Of a DNA stretch of 13,360 nt, positions 6,273 through 13,360 are shown piece by piece (the stretch's first letter is position 1; each line of letters begins with the position of its first letter). Origin of the DNA: DATDQA01 sp035292505 (GTDB lineage Bacteria; Bacteroidota; Bacteroidia; Chitinophagales; Saprospiraceae); NCBI GenBank assembly GCA_035292505.1, contig DATDQA010000345.1:1-13360 (forward strand), read 5' to 3'. The position numbers and the translations under genes were made by a program. The notes beneath the pieces are model-generated. The model had not been told where the DNA came from. It did not search any database and saw nothing but the letters and a program-made list of their open reading frames with translations.

Positions 6273-8264
6273 ATGCTTGTCCGTACTTGTATTATCCTGA
6301 TTGCACTCTCCCTTGGTGCCTGCAGCTTCACCCAAAAGATCAGATCTGGTGCAGATGCTTTCGCAGTGAAACAATATGCCATCGCTGCACAAATGCTCCG
6401 GGACGAGTACGATCTCAGTGAGCGCCTGGAGGATCGCGCTACACGGGCATTCATGATCGGCCAATCATATGAATACATGCGCCAACCAGAAATGGCAGCG
6501 CCCTGGTATCACAAAGCCTATGAACATCGCTTCGGCTCTGCAGCCCTGGAAAGATATGCCGAGACATTGCGTCAATCTGAACACTATCCGGGAGCGATCG
6601 AGGCTTACCAGGAACTGATGGCTACCGGCACTGACGCTCAACGCTATCGTGGATTGATCACTCTATGCAACCAGGCGATTCAATGGAAGAAAGACCAGGT
6701 TCGCAGCCCGTATCAAATCCAGGTTGCTGAGTTCAATAGTCCCGGTGCCGATTATGCTCCCTATGTGCTTAGTCCGGAATTGCTCCTCTTTACCTCAGAT
6801 AGAAATAACAGCACTGGAAATACGACCTACAACTGGACAGGCAGAGATTTCAGCGATCTCTATACCGTCAATACTTCCACCGGTCTTGTGCAGACTTTTG
6901 ATCATGTCGTCAACACAGCAGCGAATGAAGGCACGATCACCTTTACCTCAGATCGCACTGAAATGTATTTCACCCGATGCTATGCCGATCGCGAGTTTGA
7001 CAGCTACTGCAAACTCATGATGTGCAGGCTGCGTGGTGCCTCCTGGAGTGAAGCGGAAGTGTTACCCTTTGTCCAGGAAGGAATCAACTATGGTCATCCT
7101 GTCATCACAGGCCATGATAGTCTTCTGATCTTCTCCTGCAACGATCCGAAAGGAGCAGGGGGATTCGACCTGTACTATAGCCAGCGCACCGCGAATGGCT
7201 GGGATATACCTGTCATGCTCAGTGAGCGCATCAATACCCTGGGCAATGAACGCTTTCCTTCAATGAATAAGGATACGCTGTACTTCAGTTCCGATCATCA
7301 TCCGGGTCTTGGTGGTTATGATATTTTCAAAACCTATGTCGATGCGCAAGGGCAATGGTCACCGCCCTTCAACATGAAACCACCGATAAACTCCGGATGG
7401 GATGATTTTGGATTTGTGGTTGATACATTCACGGCGCATACATCCGGTGTACTTGAACAAGGATATTTCTCTTCTTCGCGCAATGCAAAATCAGGTGACG
7501 ATATTTTCTCGTATAAAAAAGTGATTCCTCCTCCCCTTCCTGACTCCGATATCGTAAAACCCAAAGAACCTGCACCAGTGAAATACCAGGTCTATCTCGC
7601 CATCAGGACAATGGAACCTGTATTTGCAACGCAAGGTGATCCCAACAGTACACGTACAGGGAAGAAAGAATTGCCTGCCACTGCAATCCTCATCGGTGAT
7701 GGTCCGATGATGCATAGAGAAAAAACGGATGAAAATGGAATGCTGGTCCTCGAGCTGGAATGGGATAAGTCATATGAGATTCAGGCACGGCGTGCGGGAT
7801 ATCTGAATCAATCGCGCGCAATGAACACATCAGACATTGTGAAGGATCCGGCGAATCCTGTGTTTACATACAATATGGAGATTGTCCTGGAGCCCATCTT
7901 TGAGAATACCGAAGTTGTATTGCAGGACATCTACTATGATTATGACGAGTGGTTTATCCGTGATGATGCAGAGCCGGCGCTTGAGTCACTGGCAAAAATG
8001 TTGCGTGAAAATCCACAGTTGCGCATCCAATTGAGTTCGCACACAGATTGTCGCGGTGAGGATGCATACAACCAGGATCTTTCACAAAAGAGAGCGCAGT
8101 CAGCAGTCGATTTTCTAATTGCACAAGGTGTTGCTATACAGAGATTAGTTCCCGTGGGCTACGGTGAAAGCAGACTCGCTATTGATTGTCCGTGTACAAC
8201 ATGTTCGGAAGATCAGCATCAGAAAAACAGGAGGACGACGTTTAAGATCTTACCCAGGGAATAG
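6273..8264 (+). CDS. PorE-like OmpA-family lipoprotein (TPR, PD40 propeller, CRD, OmpA)
   Basis: This 663-residue outer-membrane lipoprotein is predicted to bind peptidoglycan. The signal peptide ends in a lipobox, L-G-A-C, with Cys17 as the lipidation site. TPR-like helices follow (about 25-140), then a beta-propeller of PD40/WD40-like blades (about 150-415; LLFTSDRN, TITFTSDRTEMYFTR, LLIFSCNDPKGAGGFDLYYS, TLYFSSDHHPGLGGYDIFK, YFSSSRNAKSGDDIFSY). Next is a carboxypeptidase-regulatory-like domain (about 435-540; TDENGMLVLELE) and a C-terminal OmpA domain (about 550-660). The last has SHTDCRG, YNQDLSQKRAQSAVDFL and NRRTTFKI. Asp592 and Arg607 match the spacing of the diaminopimelate-binding pair of OmpA. 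This domain order is that of PorE, the T9SS component that anchors the Por complex to the cell wall. Bacteroidota often carry paralogues of this architecture, and no porP-like gene is adjacent, so the exact PorE assignment is inference. Confidence 0.8.
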   Translation: MLVRTCIILIALSLGACSFTQKIRSGADAFAVKQYAIAAQMLRDEYDLSERLEDRATRAFMIGQSYEYMRQPEMAAPWYHKAYEHRFGSAALERYAETLRQSEHYPGAIEAYQELMATGTDAQRYRGLITLCNQAIQWKKDQVRSPYQIQVAEFNSPGADYAPYVLSPELLLFTSDRNNSTGNTTYNWTGRDFSDLYTVNTSTGLVQTFDHVVNTAANEGTITFTSDRTEMYFTRCYADREFDSYCKLMMCRLRGASWSEAEVLPFVQEGINYGHPVITGHDSLLIFSCNDPKGAGGFDLYYSQRTANGWDIPVMLSERINTLGNERFPSMNKDTLYFSSDHHPGLGGYDIFKTYVDAQGQWSPPFNMKPPINSGWDDFGFVVDTFTAHTSGVLEQGYFSSSRNAKSGDDIFSYKKVIPPPLPDSDIVKPKEPAPVKYQVYLAIRTMEPVFATQGDPNSTRTGKKELPATAILIGDGPMMHREKTDENGMLVLELEWDKSYEIQARRAGYLNQSRAMNTSDIVKDPANPVFTYNMEIVLEPIFENTEVVLQDIYYDYDEWFIRDDAEPALESLAKMLRENPQLRIQLSSHTDCRGEDAYNQDLSQKRAQSAVDFLIAQGVAIQRLVPVGYGESRLAIDCPCTTCSEDQHQKNRRTTFKILPRE

Positions 8265-8268
8265 GCGG

Positions 8269-8416
8269 CAGTCTTCAGTCTTCAGTCTTCAGTCTTCAGT
8301 CCGAGACAATGGACTGTCGGTTGTTGGCTGTGGACTGAGGACTGGTGGACTGAGGACTGCGGACTTTGGACTGTAGACTGCAGACTGTTGGGTGCGGACT
8401 GAGGACTGAGGACTGG
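8269..8416. repeat. Heptamer tandem array with inverted arms between convergent genes
   Basis: The spacer between two convergent stop codons is almost entirely 7-base repeats. Left arm: four perfect CAGTCTT units plus CAGTCCG (8269-8303). After an 8-base turn, the right part (8311-8416) holds about 15 units in near-continuous 7-base register with consensus GGACTGN. The last base varies (GGACTGA, GGACTGG, GGACTGC, GGACTGT); a single inserted T at 8346 shifts the register. GGACTGA is the reverse complement of TCAGTCC, so the arms are inverted and RNA from either gene could fold into a long stem, starting from CAGTCC/GGACTG at 8297-8302/8311-8316. A role as a bidirectional terminator or 3'-end stabiliser is inference. 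Confidence 0.85.
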
Positions 8417-8420
8417 TCTC

Positions 8421-9812
8421 TTATTCAACTCTTCTAAAGGCTTGATCCTTAAAATGCAGGATATGTATCGCATGATTCTCCAGGTAGTTGGGAACGTTCT
8501 GTTTTTCCGGAATTGGATTTCTGTAGACCGGAACAAGATCAAATACATCTCCTGTCGAAGCGTGCAATCTGTCGGAAACAAAATCCAGAAAGCCTGTTCC
8601 ATAATTATTCAATGCCTCTCCAAGGAAAAGCATAAACTCAAAAGCCTGATGCGCTGCGGGTTCGGGGAGCGTACCATATTCCTCCAAAAATCTGGTATGA
8701 AACGCACGCACATCCGGGTCCGATGGATCCATAAAATGTGCGGTACTCACATGTACATTTGCACTCTCCAGGTAGTCAGAATTGAGTTTGTTGAAGGTAA
8801 GCCATTGCGGCATACCAAAGACAAAGACTGTCCCGGTTCCCTTTTCTGCATGTAGTTTCCGGAGAAATGCACTCACAAAGTCTTCATCATTGCGTGAATA
8901 GTACGGCATGATGAATACGGTAGATCCTTTGTGCGCAATCAGTTTATTTAACAGAGTTTTGTTCAGATTCGCGGATGCGTCATCGATGATCAATTCTTCA
9001 TAAGATGGTAATGCGGTATTCTTTGCATGGGCATCGCGAAACAGATTCAGCCTGTTTTTTTCCCGCACATCGTTTCTTGCGACCATATAGACTTTTGCAT
9101 CCCCCATGTGAGTATCGAGATAGTCGACTATCGCAACGGCATGTGCTTCCAATCCGGGATTGAGCTGGATAAACCAGGGATTATCCGAATCAAGTGGTAT
9201 GCTTGGTGTCCAGGGAGAGAATACCGGGACCTTCTTTCGTGTCGAAAACAATGCTGCATCGCGGAGACTTTCCATTTCGTAAGGACCAACCACTGCGTCG
9301 ACATGATCCAGGCTTTGAATCAGTCTTTTTGCTTGTTCCGGAGAATCCTGCGTATCGTAGACGCTGGCAGAGATGCGTAATCCGCGATCAGCCAGGTCCT
9401 GCAACGCCATCTTCACTCCACCATAATAGTGGAGAAAGCGGCGCACCTTCGGATCAATGCTCCCCGTATAAGAAGGATTGTCATCTGCATCAAAGGGTAT
9501 CAGAAAAGCGACTTCGTACAAAGCCTTTTTACCAGTCTTTCTCTCATCCGAAGACCCGATAGGTATGGTTTTTTTATCCTCGCGAAACTCGATTGTATCT
9601 ACCATTTTTTTCGGATCCTCGACGGGTTCGTACTTGCCGGTAGATGGATTGTACACGCGCGGTGCATCTGTTTCTTTCTTTGGCTGATCATGTGGTGTGG
9701 TCCTCTTTTGTGCAGGCTTGACACTAGAACAACCGACAGTCAATAGGAGAACGATGCATAGTATGCCCGCGAGAAAATGATGCAATTGTATTTGAATGCG
9801 TTGATCCACCAA
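8421..9812 (-). CDS. Lipoprotein with type 1 periplasmic-binding-protein fold
   Basis: This 463-residue lipoprotein has a signal peptide ending at a lipobox (TVGC, Cys28), then a charged, proline-rich linker (29-95), then a bilobed type 1 periplasmic-binding-protein domain (about 98-440). Recognisable parts are YEVAFLIPFDAD, YYGGVKMALQDL, DAVVGPYEMESLRDAALFS, KVPVFSPWTPSIPL, WFIQLNPGLEAHAVAIVDYL and STVFIMPYYSRNDEDFVSAF. This is the fold of branched-chain amino-acid receptors and LpoA-like proteins. In several Bacteroidota a PBP1-fold protein, often with LysM repeats, neighbours guaA; here no LysM is visible, only the linker. No permease or ATPase gene is near, so an ABC-transport role is doubtful. 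The start is TTG 9812 or, as likely, GTG 9809; no ATG is available before the signal peptide. Confidence 0.75.
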   Translation of the reverse strand: MVDQRIQIQLHHFLAGILCIVLLLTVGCSSVKPAQKRTTPHDQPKKETDAPRVYNPSTGKYEPVEDPKKMVDTIEFREDKKTIPIGSSDERKTGKKALYEVAFLIPFDADDNPSYTGSIDPKVRRFLHYYGGVKMALQDLADRGLRISASVYDTQDSPEQAKRLIQSLDHVDAVVGPYEMESLRDAALFSTRKKVPVFSPWTPSIPLDSDNPWFIQLNPGLEAHAVAIVDYLDTHMGDAKVYMVARNDVREKNRLNLFRDAHAKNTALPSYEELIIDDASANLNKTLLNKLIAHKGSTVFIMPYYSRNDEDFVSAFLRKLHAEKGTGTVFVFGMPQWLTFNKLNSDYLESANVHVSTAHFMDPSDPDVRAFHTRFLEEYGTLPEPAAHQAFEFMLFLGEALNNYGTGFLDFVSDRLHASTGDVFDLVPVYRNPIPEKQNVPNYLENHAIHILHFKDQAFRRVE

Positions 9813-9834
9813 GTAAGGTTGTTAAATTCAGAAT

Positions 9835-9930
9835 AAGTCAAAATGTAAAATGCAAAATGTAAAAGTCAAAAATGAATCCTCTTGGTTTTCGACTTTTACA
9901 TTTTACATTTAGCATTTTACATTTTGACTT
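9835..9930. repeat. AAAATGY heptamer array in inverted arms downstream of guaA
   Basis: The left arm (9835-9867) reads AAGTC, AAAATGT, AAAATGC, AAAATGT, AAAAGTC. The right arm (9891-9930), taken as its reverse complement, reads the same except for one additional 7-base unit: AAGTC, AAAATGT, AAAATGC, TAAATGT, AAAATGT, AAAAGTC. A 23-base spacer separates them. The whole begins 9 bases past the guaA stop codon, so the guaA transcript would end in a long A-U hairpin. It may act as a terminator or end stabiliser between guaA and the lipoprotein gene, although no clean U tract follows the stem. Confidence 0.8.
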
Positions 9931-9939
9931 CAATTTTTT

Positions 9940-11475
9940 TCACTCCCATTCAATCGTTGCAGGCGGCTTCGTACTGATATCATAGACCACACGGTTTATT
10001 CCTTTCACCCGATTGATAATCTCACTGGAGATGCGGGCAAGGACTTCATATGGCAGACGACTCCATTCCGCAGTCATTCCATCTGTGGAGTTGACAGCGC
10101 GCAGCGCAATTGTACGCTCGTACGTCCTTTCATCTCCCATCACACCAACGGATTGTACCGGGAGTAAAATTGCCCCGGCCTGCCAGATTTTATCATACAA
10201 GCCTTCTTCCCTGAGAATGGACGTATAAATGTGATCTGCCTCCTGCAGTATTGCAACTTTCTCAGGAGTGATTTCTCCGAGGATCCGGACTCCAAGTCCT
10301 GGTCCCGGAAATGGATGCCTGCTCAGGATTGCATCCGGAATCCCGAGCGCACGGCCCGTTCTGCGCACTTCATCTTTGAATAGCATGCGCAACGGTTCTA
10401 CGATGGATAAATGCAATGAATCAGGCAGGCCGCCGACATTGTGATGTGACTTGATGGTCATCGATGGTCCATGTACGGAGATGGATTCAATGACATCCGG
10501 GTATATCGTTCCTTGCCCGAGGAAACTGATCTCAGAATGCATTTTTGCTTCCTCCTGGAATATCTCAATGAACAATCTGCCGATTGTCTTTCGTTTTTGC
10601 TCAGGATCTTCAATTCCCCCAAGGGCATCATAAAATCTTTGCCTAGCATCGACACCATCTACATGCAGGCCAAGGGATTTATAGATCGCAAGTACTTCTG
10701 CAAACTCTCCTTTCCGCAACAGTCCATTGTCAATAAAAAAGCAATGCAACCGATCTCCGATTGCTCTTGATAATAGTGTCGCCCCGACCGTAGAATCGAC
10801 TCCTCCGGACAAAGCCATCAACACATGCGCATTTCCAACCTTCGCCCGTAAGGCTTCAATACTTTCTTCTATAAATATTGCCGGCGTCCAATCTTGCCTC
10901 AAGCCTGCAATCTTCACCAGAAAATTCTCCAGGATATCCTTCCCTTGTATGGTATGCGTAACCTCAGGGTGAAATTGAAGACAATATACCGGTGCAGGCA
11001 TTGAACCATTCGCTTTGAACGCTGCGATCGGTATCGTGTCCGTCTTTGCCAATAAATGGAAACCCGGTGGTAACTCGAGAATAGTATCCCCGTGCGACAT
11101 CCACACCTGACTTCCAGGCTTCACACCATCGAAGAGCGCATCCGGAACAATCTCAGTGAGTGTGGCACGTCCATATTCACGATGTGCGGATCTGCCCACC
11201 TCTCCGCCAAGACTTTGCGCGATATGCTGTGCACCGTAACAAATACCCAGGGTAGGATACCGGCCCAGGATTTTATTCAAATCGGTATGGATCGCATTTG
11301 TATCTCGGACGGAAAACGGACTTCCGCTCAGAACGACAGCTGAGATATTCCCAAGTGTGTCAATATCGGAATGATATGGATGAATTTCACAATAAATGTT
11401 GAGTTCGCGAATGCGTCGTGCGATCAGCTGTGTGTACTGCGATCCGAAATCAAGTATGACTACCTTCTGATGCAT
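9940..11475 (-). CDS. guaA: GMP synthase (glutamine-hydrolysing)
   Basis: GuaA converts XMP to GMP in the cytoplasm, using ATP and ammonia released from glutamine, the last step of guanine nucleotide synthesis. At 511 residues it has the usual length. The N-terminal class I glutaminase domain (1-190) has the nucleophile in LGICYGAQ (Cys79) and the His169/Glu171 pair in FHPEVTHT. The ATP-pyrophosphatase domain has the PP-loop SGGVDS (223-228). The dimerisation and substrate-binding region shows GQGTIYPDVIES, KSHHNVGGLP, HPFPGPGLGVRILGE and the C-terminal VVYDISTKPPATIEWE. The ATG at 11475 opens with the family-typical MHQKVVILDFGSQYTQLIAR. Only 7 bases separate it from the end of nusB, suggesting co-transcription. 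All expected active-site residues are present. Confidence 0.98.
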   Translation of the reverse strand: MHQKVVILDFGSQYTQLIARRIRELNIYCEIHPYHSDIDTLGNISAVVLSGSPFSVRDTNAIHTDLNKILGRYPTLGICYGAQHIAQSLGGEVGRSAHREYGRATLTEIVPDALFDGVKPGSQVWMSHGDTILELPPGFHLLAKTDTIPIAAFKANGSMPAPVYCLQFHPEVTHTIQGKDILENFLVKIAGLRQDWTPAIFIEESIEALRAKVGNAHVLMALSGGVDSTVGATLLSRAIGDRLHCFFIDNGLLRKGEFAEVLAIYKSLGLHVDGVDARQRFYDALGGIEDPEQKRKTIGRLFIEIFQEEAKMHSEISFLGQGTIYPDVIESISVHGPSMTIKSHHNVGGLPDSLHLSIVEPLRMLFKDEVRRTGRALGIPDAILSRHPFPGPGLGVRILGEITPEKVAILQEADHIYTSILREEGLYDKIWQAGAILLPVQSVGVMGDERTYERTIALRAVNSTDGMTAEWSRLPYEVLARISSEIINRVKGINRVVYDISTKPPATIEWE

Positions 11476-11482
11476 ATCCAGA

Positions 11483-12415
11483 TCAATCGAGGAGTCCTCT
11501 TCCCTCTTTTTGGATTTTACCTTCAGCTTTCAGCGTCTTCATGAGACGGTCCAGAATGCCATTGATAAAGTCTTTGCTCTTGGGTGTACTGTATAGCTTT
11601 GATACTTCCACGTATTCATTCAGAGTCACCTTGGTCGGAATTGTTGGGAAAAACAAGAACTCCGCGACTGCCATGACCAGGAGAATCATATCGATCACTG
11701 CTACGCGTTCGGGATCCCAGTTTTTAAGCGTCGGCTCTACGAGGGTGCGGATGAATGGTTCGTTGACACAGACTTTCTCAAGGAGTGTTTTTCCGAATTC
11801 CTCTGCAGTTTCCTTATCAGGGTAATGTTCATCGAGAAATGATCCCTCTACCGGGAGGGCTTTGATGACCTTTTTCATGGCACCGATGACGAGCGACTGA
11901 TCATCATACCAATTTACAAAATGATCTTCCACGACTTCGTTGAAGTATTCATCCTTCCGCAGAAACCGGAAGAGTTCCAGCAGGATTTCCATATCGGCTT
12001 CAGCGGAGTGTTCGGTGCTGAGAAAGGTCTTGTAGGCTTTCGATTTGGCAAATTCGTTGTATTGGCGTTGATAAAAGTCGTGGTCCACTTTCGAGGCAAA
12101 CTTATATTTGGTGAAGGCTTTGACCAGATCAGGATTGGTCGCCAGGCTCTGAAGGAGGGGATTATTGAAGAACCGCGCAGAGAAATACAAATCCTCCTCG
12201 TTTGGCAGGTGCTTGACCTTTCGTTTTTGCTCATCGTCGACGGCACAGCGCGCGGTAGACACGAAGATGTAAAGAGTGAACATGAGGAGCTCGAACGAAC
12301 TCTCCACACTGTCGTCATAAGCCTTCAGAAGTTGGCTTTTTGTGATTTGCTCATCCCTGCTTTGAGAGTATAGCAGTTGCATTACTTTAATGCGAACGCT
12401 GCGACGACTTACCAT
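11483..12415 (-). CDS. nusB: Transcription antitermination factor NusB (long Bacteroidota form)
   Basis: NusB is an RNA-binding factor that acts with NusE (S10) at boxA sites to suppress termination, mainly in rRNA operons. This protein is 310 residues, about twice the length of E. coli NusB (139). The first stretch (MVSRRSVRIKVMQLLYSQ) matches the NusB N-terminal helix. A roughly 170-residue charged insertion separates it from the C-terminal NusB core (about 205-300), which contains NWDPERVAVIDMILLVMAV, PTKVTLNEYVEVSKLYSTPK and KDFINGILDRL. Long NusB proteins of this form are known in Bacteroidota. I chose ATG 12415; the frame extends to a TTG at 12463, but that extension has no family resemblance. 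guaA follows 7 bases downstream. Confidence 0.9.
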   Translation of the reverse strand: MVSRRSVRIKVMQLLYSQSRDEQITKSQLLKAYDDSVESSFELLMFTLYIFVSTARCAVDDEQKRKVKHLPNEEDLYFSARFFNNPLLQSLATNPDLVKAFTKYKFASKVDHDFYQRQYNEFAKSKAYKTFLSTEHSAEADMEILLELFRFLRKDEYFNEVVEDHFVNWYDDQSLVIGAMKKVIKALPVEGSFLDEHYPDKETAEEFGKTLLEKVCVNEPFIRTLVEPTLKNWDPERVAVIDMILLVMAVAEFLFFPTIPTKVTLNEYVEVSKLYSTPKSKDFINGILDRLMKTLKAEGKIQKEGRGLLD

Positions 12416-12495
12416 TTCAAATTTGCTTCTCTGCTCTTCAGATTGAGGTGCAAAGAAAAACAAATATTTCTAATGTGAGCTTTTTTCGGAGTCGG

Positions 12496-12559
12496 CAGTT
12501 CTCAGTCCTCAGTCTTCAGTCCCTCAGTCCTCAGTCCTCAGTCTTCAGTCTTCAGACTA
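12496..12559. repeat. CAGTCYT heptamer array upstream of nusB
   Basis: About nine tandem units occur: CAGTTCT, CAGTCCT, CAGTCTT, CAGTCCCT (one extra base), CAGTCCT, CAGTCCT, CAGTCTT, CAGTCTT, CAGACTA. The unit and orientation are the same as in the left arm at 8269-8303, 4.2 kb away, but here there is no inverted partner. It lies between the DoxX-family gene and nusB, 80 bases before the chosen nusB start, so it would be in the leader or promoter region of nusB. Confidence 0.8.
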
Positions 12560-12605
12560 AGGAAATCGAGTAATCAATAATATCTTCATAATGCGTTTGA
12601 AACCA

Positions 12606-12660
12606 AGCCACTTACCAGCTACTTACCAGCCACTTACAAGCCACTTACAAGCCACTTACA
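12606..12660. repeat. 11-base tandem array, five copies
   Basis: Five direct 11-base units occur without gaps: AGCCACTTACC, AGCTACTTACC, then three identical AGCCACTTACA. They begin 47 bases after the heptamer array and end 36 bases from the stop codon of the DoxX-family gene, so they lie in that gene's 3' untranslated region. Immediately next is CCTTCGGCAAGCTCAGG; part of it, GGCAAGCTCAGGG, also occurs at 5383-5395, so it may be a small dispersed repeat. Confidence 0.8.
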
Positions 12661-12696
12661 AGCCCCCCTTCGGCAAGCTCAGGGCAAGCTTACACG

Positions 12697-13360
12697 CTAC
12701 TTCGAAATCAACCCTTTCAGCGTTGCGACATCCGGAAAGTGGCGGTAGTGCCATTTACCGAGTATTACTCCGTTCTTCATGAGAACCAGGCCTGGATTGG
12801 ATCGCATTATGGTTTTTAGTATGATATCGTCAGCCTCGTACATCGGATAGTTCGCTCCGGCGTATTTGACAAATGCCTCAATGGTCTCAGCACCCGTACC
12901 GCCCGCGACCGCATATGTAGAGATTCCCTCTTTTGCCGCGGCCTCTGCAAGGGGATTGACCAATTTATTAAAGCGCGCGACATATTTCGCATCCCAGATA
13001 TGCTGTGGTTTCGTCACCTTTTTTTGATCCACCTTAACTAATGTGCGCACAACGGCGGGATGGTCACCAATCTGAATTGTGTCGACCTTGTACACTGAAT
13101 CCTGAACCTGCTCTTCGACATATGAAGTACTGCCATGGAGTTTATAGGATATCACCAGGAGGAGGGGCTCTGGATTCTCCAGTATATCAGCTGTCACATC
13201 ATTCCCATCGGCATCCATGACCTTGAAATCACTGATCTTGCTTACCGGAATTGCTGGTTCAGTCTTGGTATGTTCGATGAAGGTCCACTCTTCCTTCGGA
13301 TAAGACTTGAAGTCTTTCATGTAGGTATCGTTCGAAAGCTCCACGATACGTCCATCTGTC
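12697..13360 (-). CDS. DoxX-family protein, C-terminal part (truncated by window edge)
   Basis: The visible 221 residues continue past the right edge: the frame is open to 13360 (reading TDGRIVELSNDTYMKDF), so the GTG at 13344 is not the start. The content matches the C-terminal half of the Bacteroidota DoxX family (BT_3928 type), whose N-terminus is a four-helix DoxX membrane domain. Seen here are ISDFKVMDADGNDVTADILE, then NPEPLLLVISYKL, and a thioredoxin-like end (RSNPGLVLMKNGVILGKWHY, with a cis-proline-like NPG). No CXXC pair is present, so thiol redox catalysis is unlikely. It is in the same orientation as nusB but is separated from it by 281 bases of repeats. The family call is fairly sure; the function is not known. 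Confidence 0.7.
   Translation of the reverse strand, partial: TDGRIVELSNDTYMKDFKSYPKEEWTFIEHTKTEPAIPVSKISDFKVMDADGNDVTADILENPEPLLLVISYKLHGSTSYVEEQVQDSVYKVDTIQIGDHPAVVRTLVKVDQKKVTKPQHIWDAKYVARFNKLVNPLAEAAAKEGISTYAVAGGTGAETIEAFVKYAGANYPMYEADDIILKTIMRSNPGLVLMKNGVILGKWHYRHFPDVATLKGLISK

Noticed and set aside
5989..6300. 103-codon plus-strand frame in the divergent spacer
   Set aside because: It overlaps the start of the well-supported lipoprotein gene in another frame and shows no domain pattern.
8269..8416. CRISPR array
   Set aside because: The units are 7 bases with no unique spacers between them, and no cas genes are nearby.
8282..8602. 106-codon minus-strand frame across the heptamer array
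   Set aside because: Its C-terminal half is the translated repeat (LSPQSAPNSLQSTVQSPQSS) and its N-terminal half is a shadow of the PBP1-like gene.
12591..12782. 63-codon plus-strand frame over the 11-base array
   Set aside because: It consists of the translated tandem repeat and runs antisense into the DoxX-family gene.
1..13360. tRNA, rRNA, riboswitch or mobile-element genes
   Set aside because: I read the spacers on both strands and saw no tRNA-like fold with a CCA or TPsiC motif, no known riboswitch core, and no transposase or integrase motif.

Overview
The window reads as a chromosomal segment of a Bacteroidota bacterium, possibly of the Saprospirales/Chitinophagales type. The evidence is two secreted proteins with C-terminal type IX secretion (T9SS) sorting domains, an OmpA-family lipoprotein with the domain order of the T9SS component PorE, a long (about 310 residue) NusB, guaA next to a type 1 periplasmic-binding-protein lipoprotein, and the C-terminal part of a DoxX/thioredoxin-like membrane protein. 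Starts lack clear Shine-Dalgarno sequences, as is usual in this phylum. The lineage call rests on domain architecture alone.

Layout. Positions 1-381 have no convincing gene but hold a cluster of hairpins resembling a REP/BIME element. Positions 382-1884 (minus) encode a 500-residue T9SS cargo protein. Positions 1940-5301 (minus) encode what looks like one very large secreted beta-helix T9SS protein, split into two overlapping frames by a one-base shift at a run of six Ts (4615-4620); a hairpin at 1901-1930 separates the two cargo genes. Positions 5710-5943 (minus) hold a small, probably DNA-binding protein. Positions 6273-8264 (plus) encode the PorE-like lipoprotein. Convergent to it and running leftward from the right edge are a DoxX-family protein (12697 to beyond 13360), nusB (11483-12415), guaA (9940-11475) and the PBP1-like lipoprotein (8421-9812).

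How the genes relate. The left half concerns the cell surface: two proteins probably exported through the T9SS, and a lipoprotein that would tie an envelope complex to peptidoglycan. The right half is housekeeping: transcription antitermination (NusB), purine synthesis (GuaA) and two envelope proteins of unclear role. nusB and guaA are 7 bases apart and probably co-transcribed.

The most unusual feature is in the spacers. Three intergenic regions carry degenerate tandem repeats with a strict 7-base period (CAGTCYT/GGACTGN at 8269-8416 and 12496-12559; AAAATGY at 9835-9930). Two of the three are arranged as inverted arms that could form long hairpins. Next to the third is a five-copy 11-base array (12606-12660), and a looser 10-base-period array lies at 5621-5660. 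No CRISPR array, tRNA, rRNA, integrase, transposase or defence system was found.
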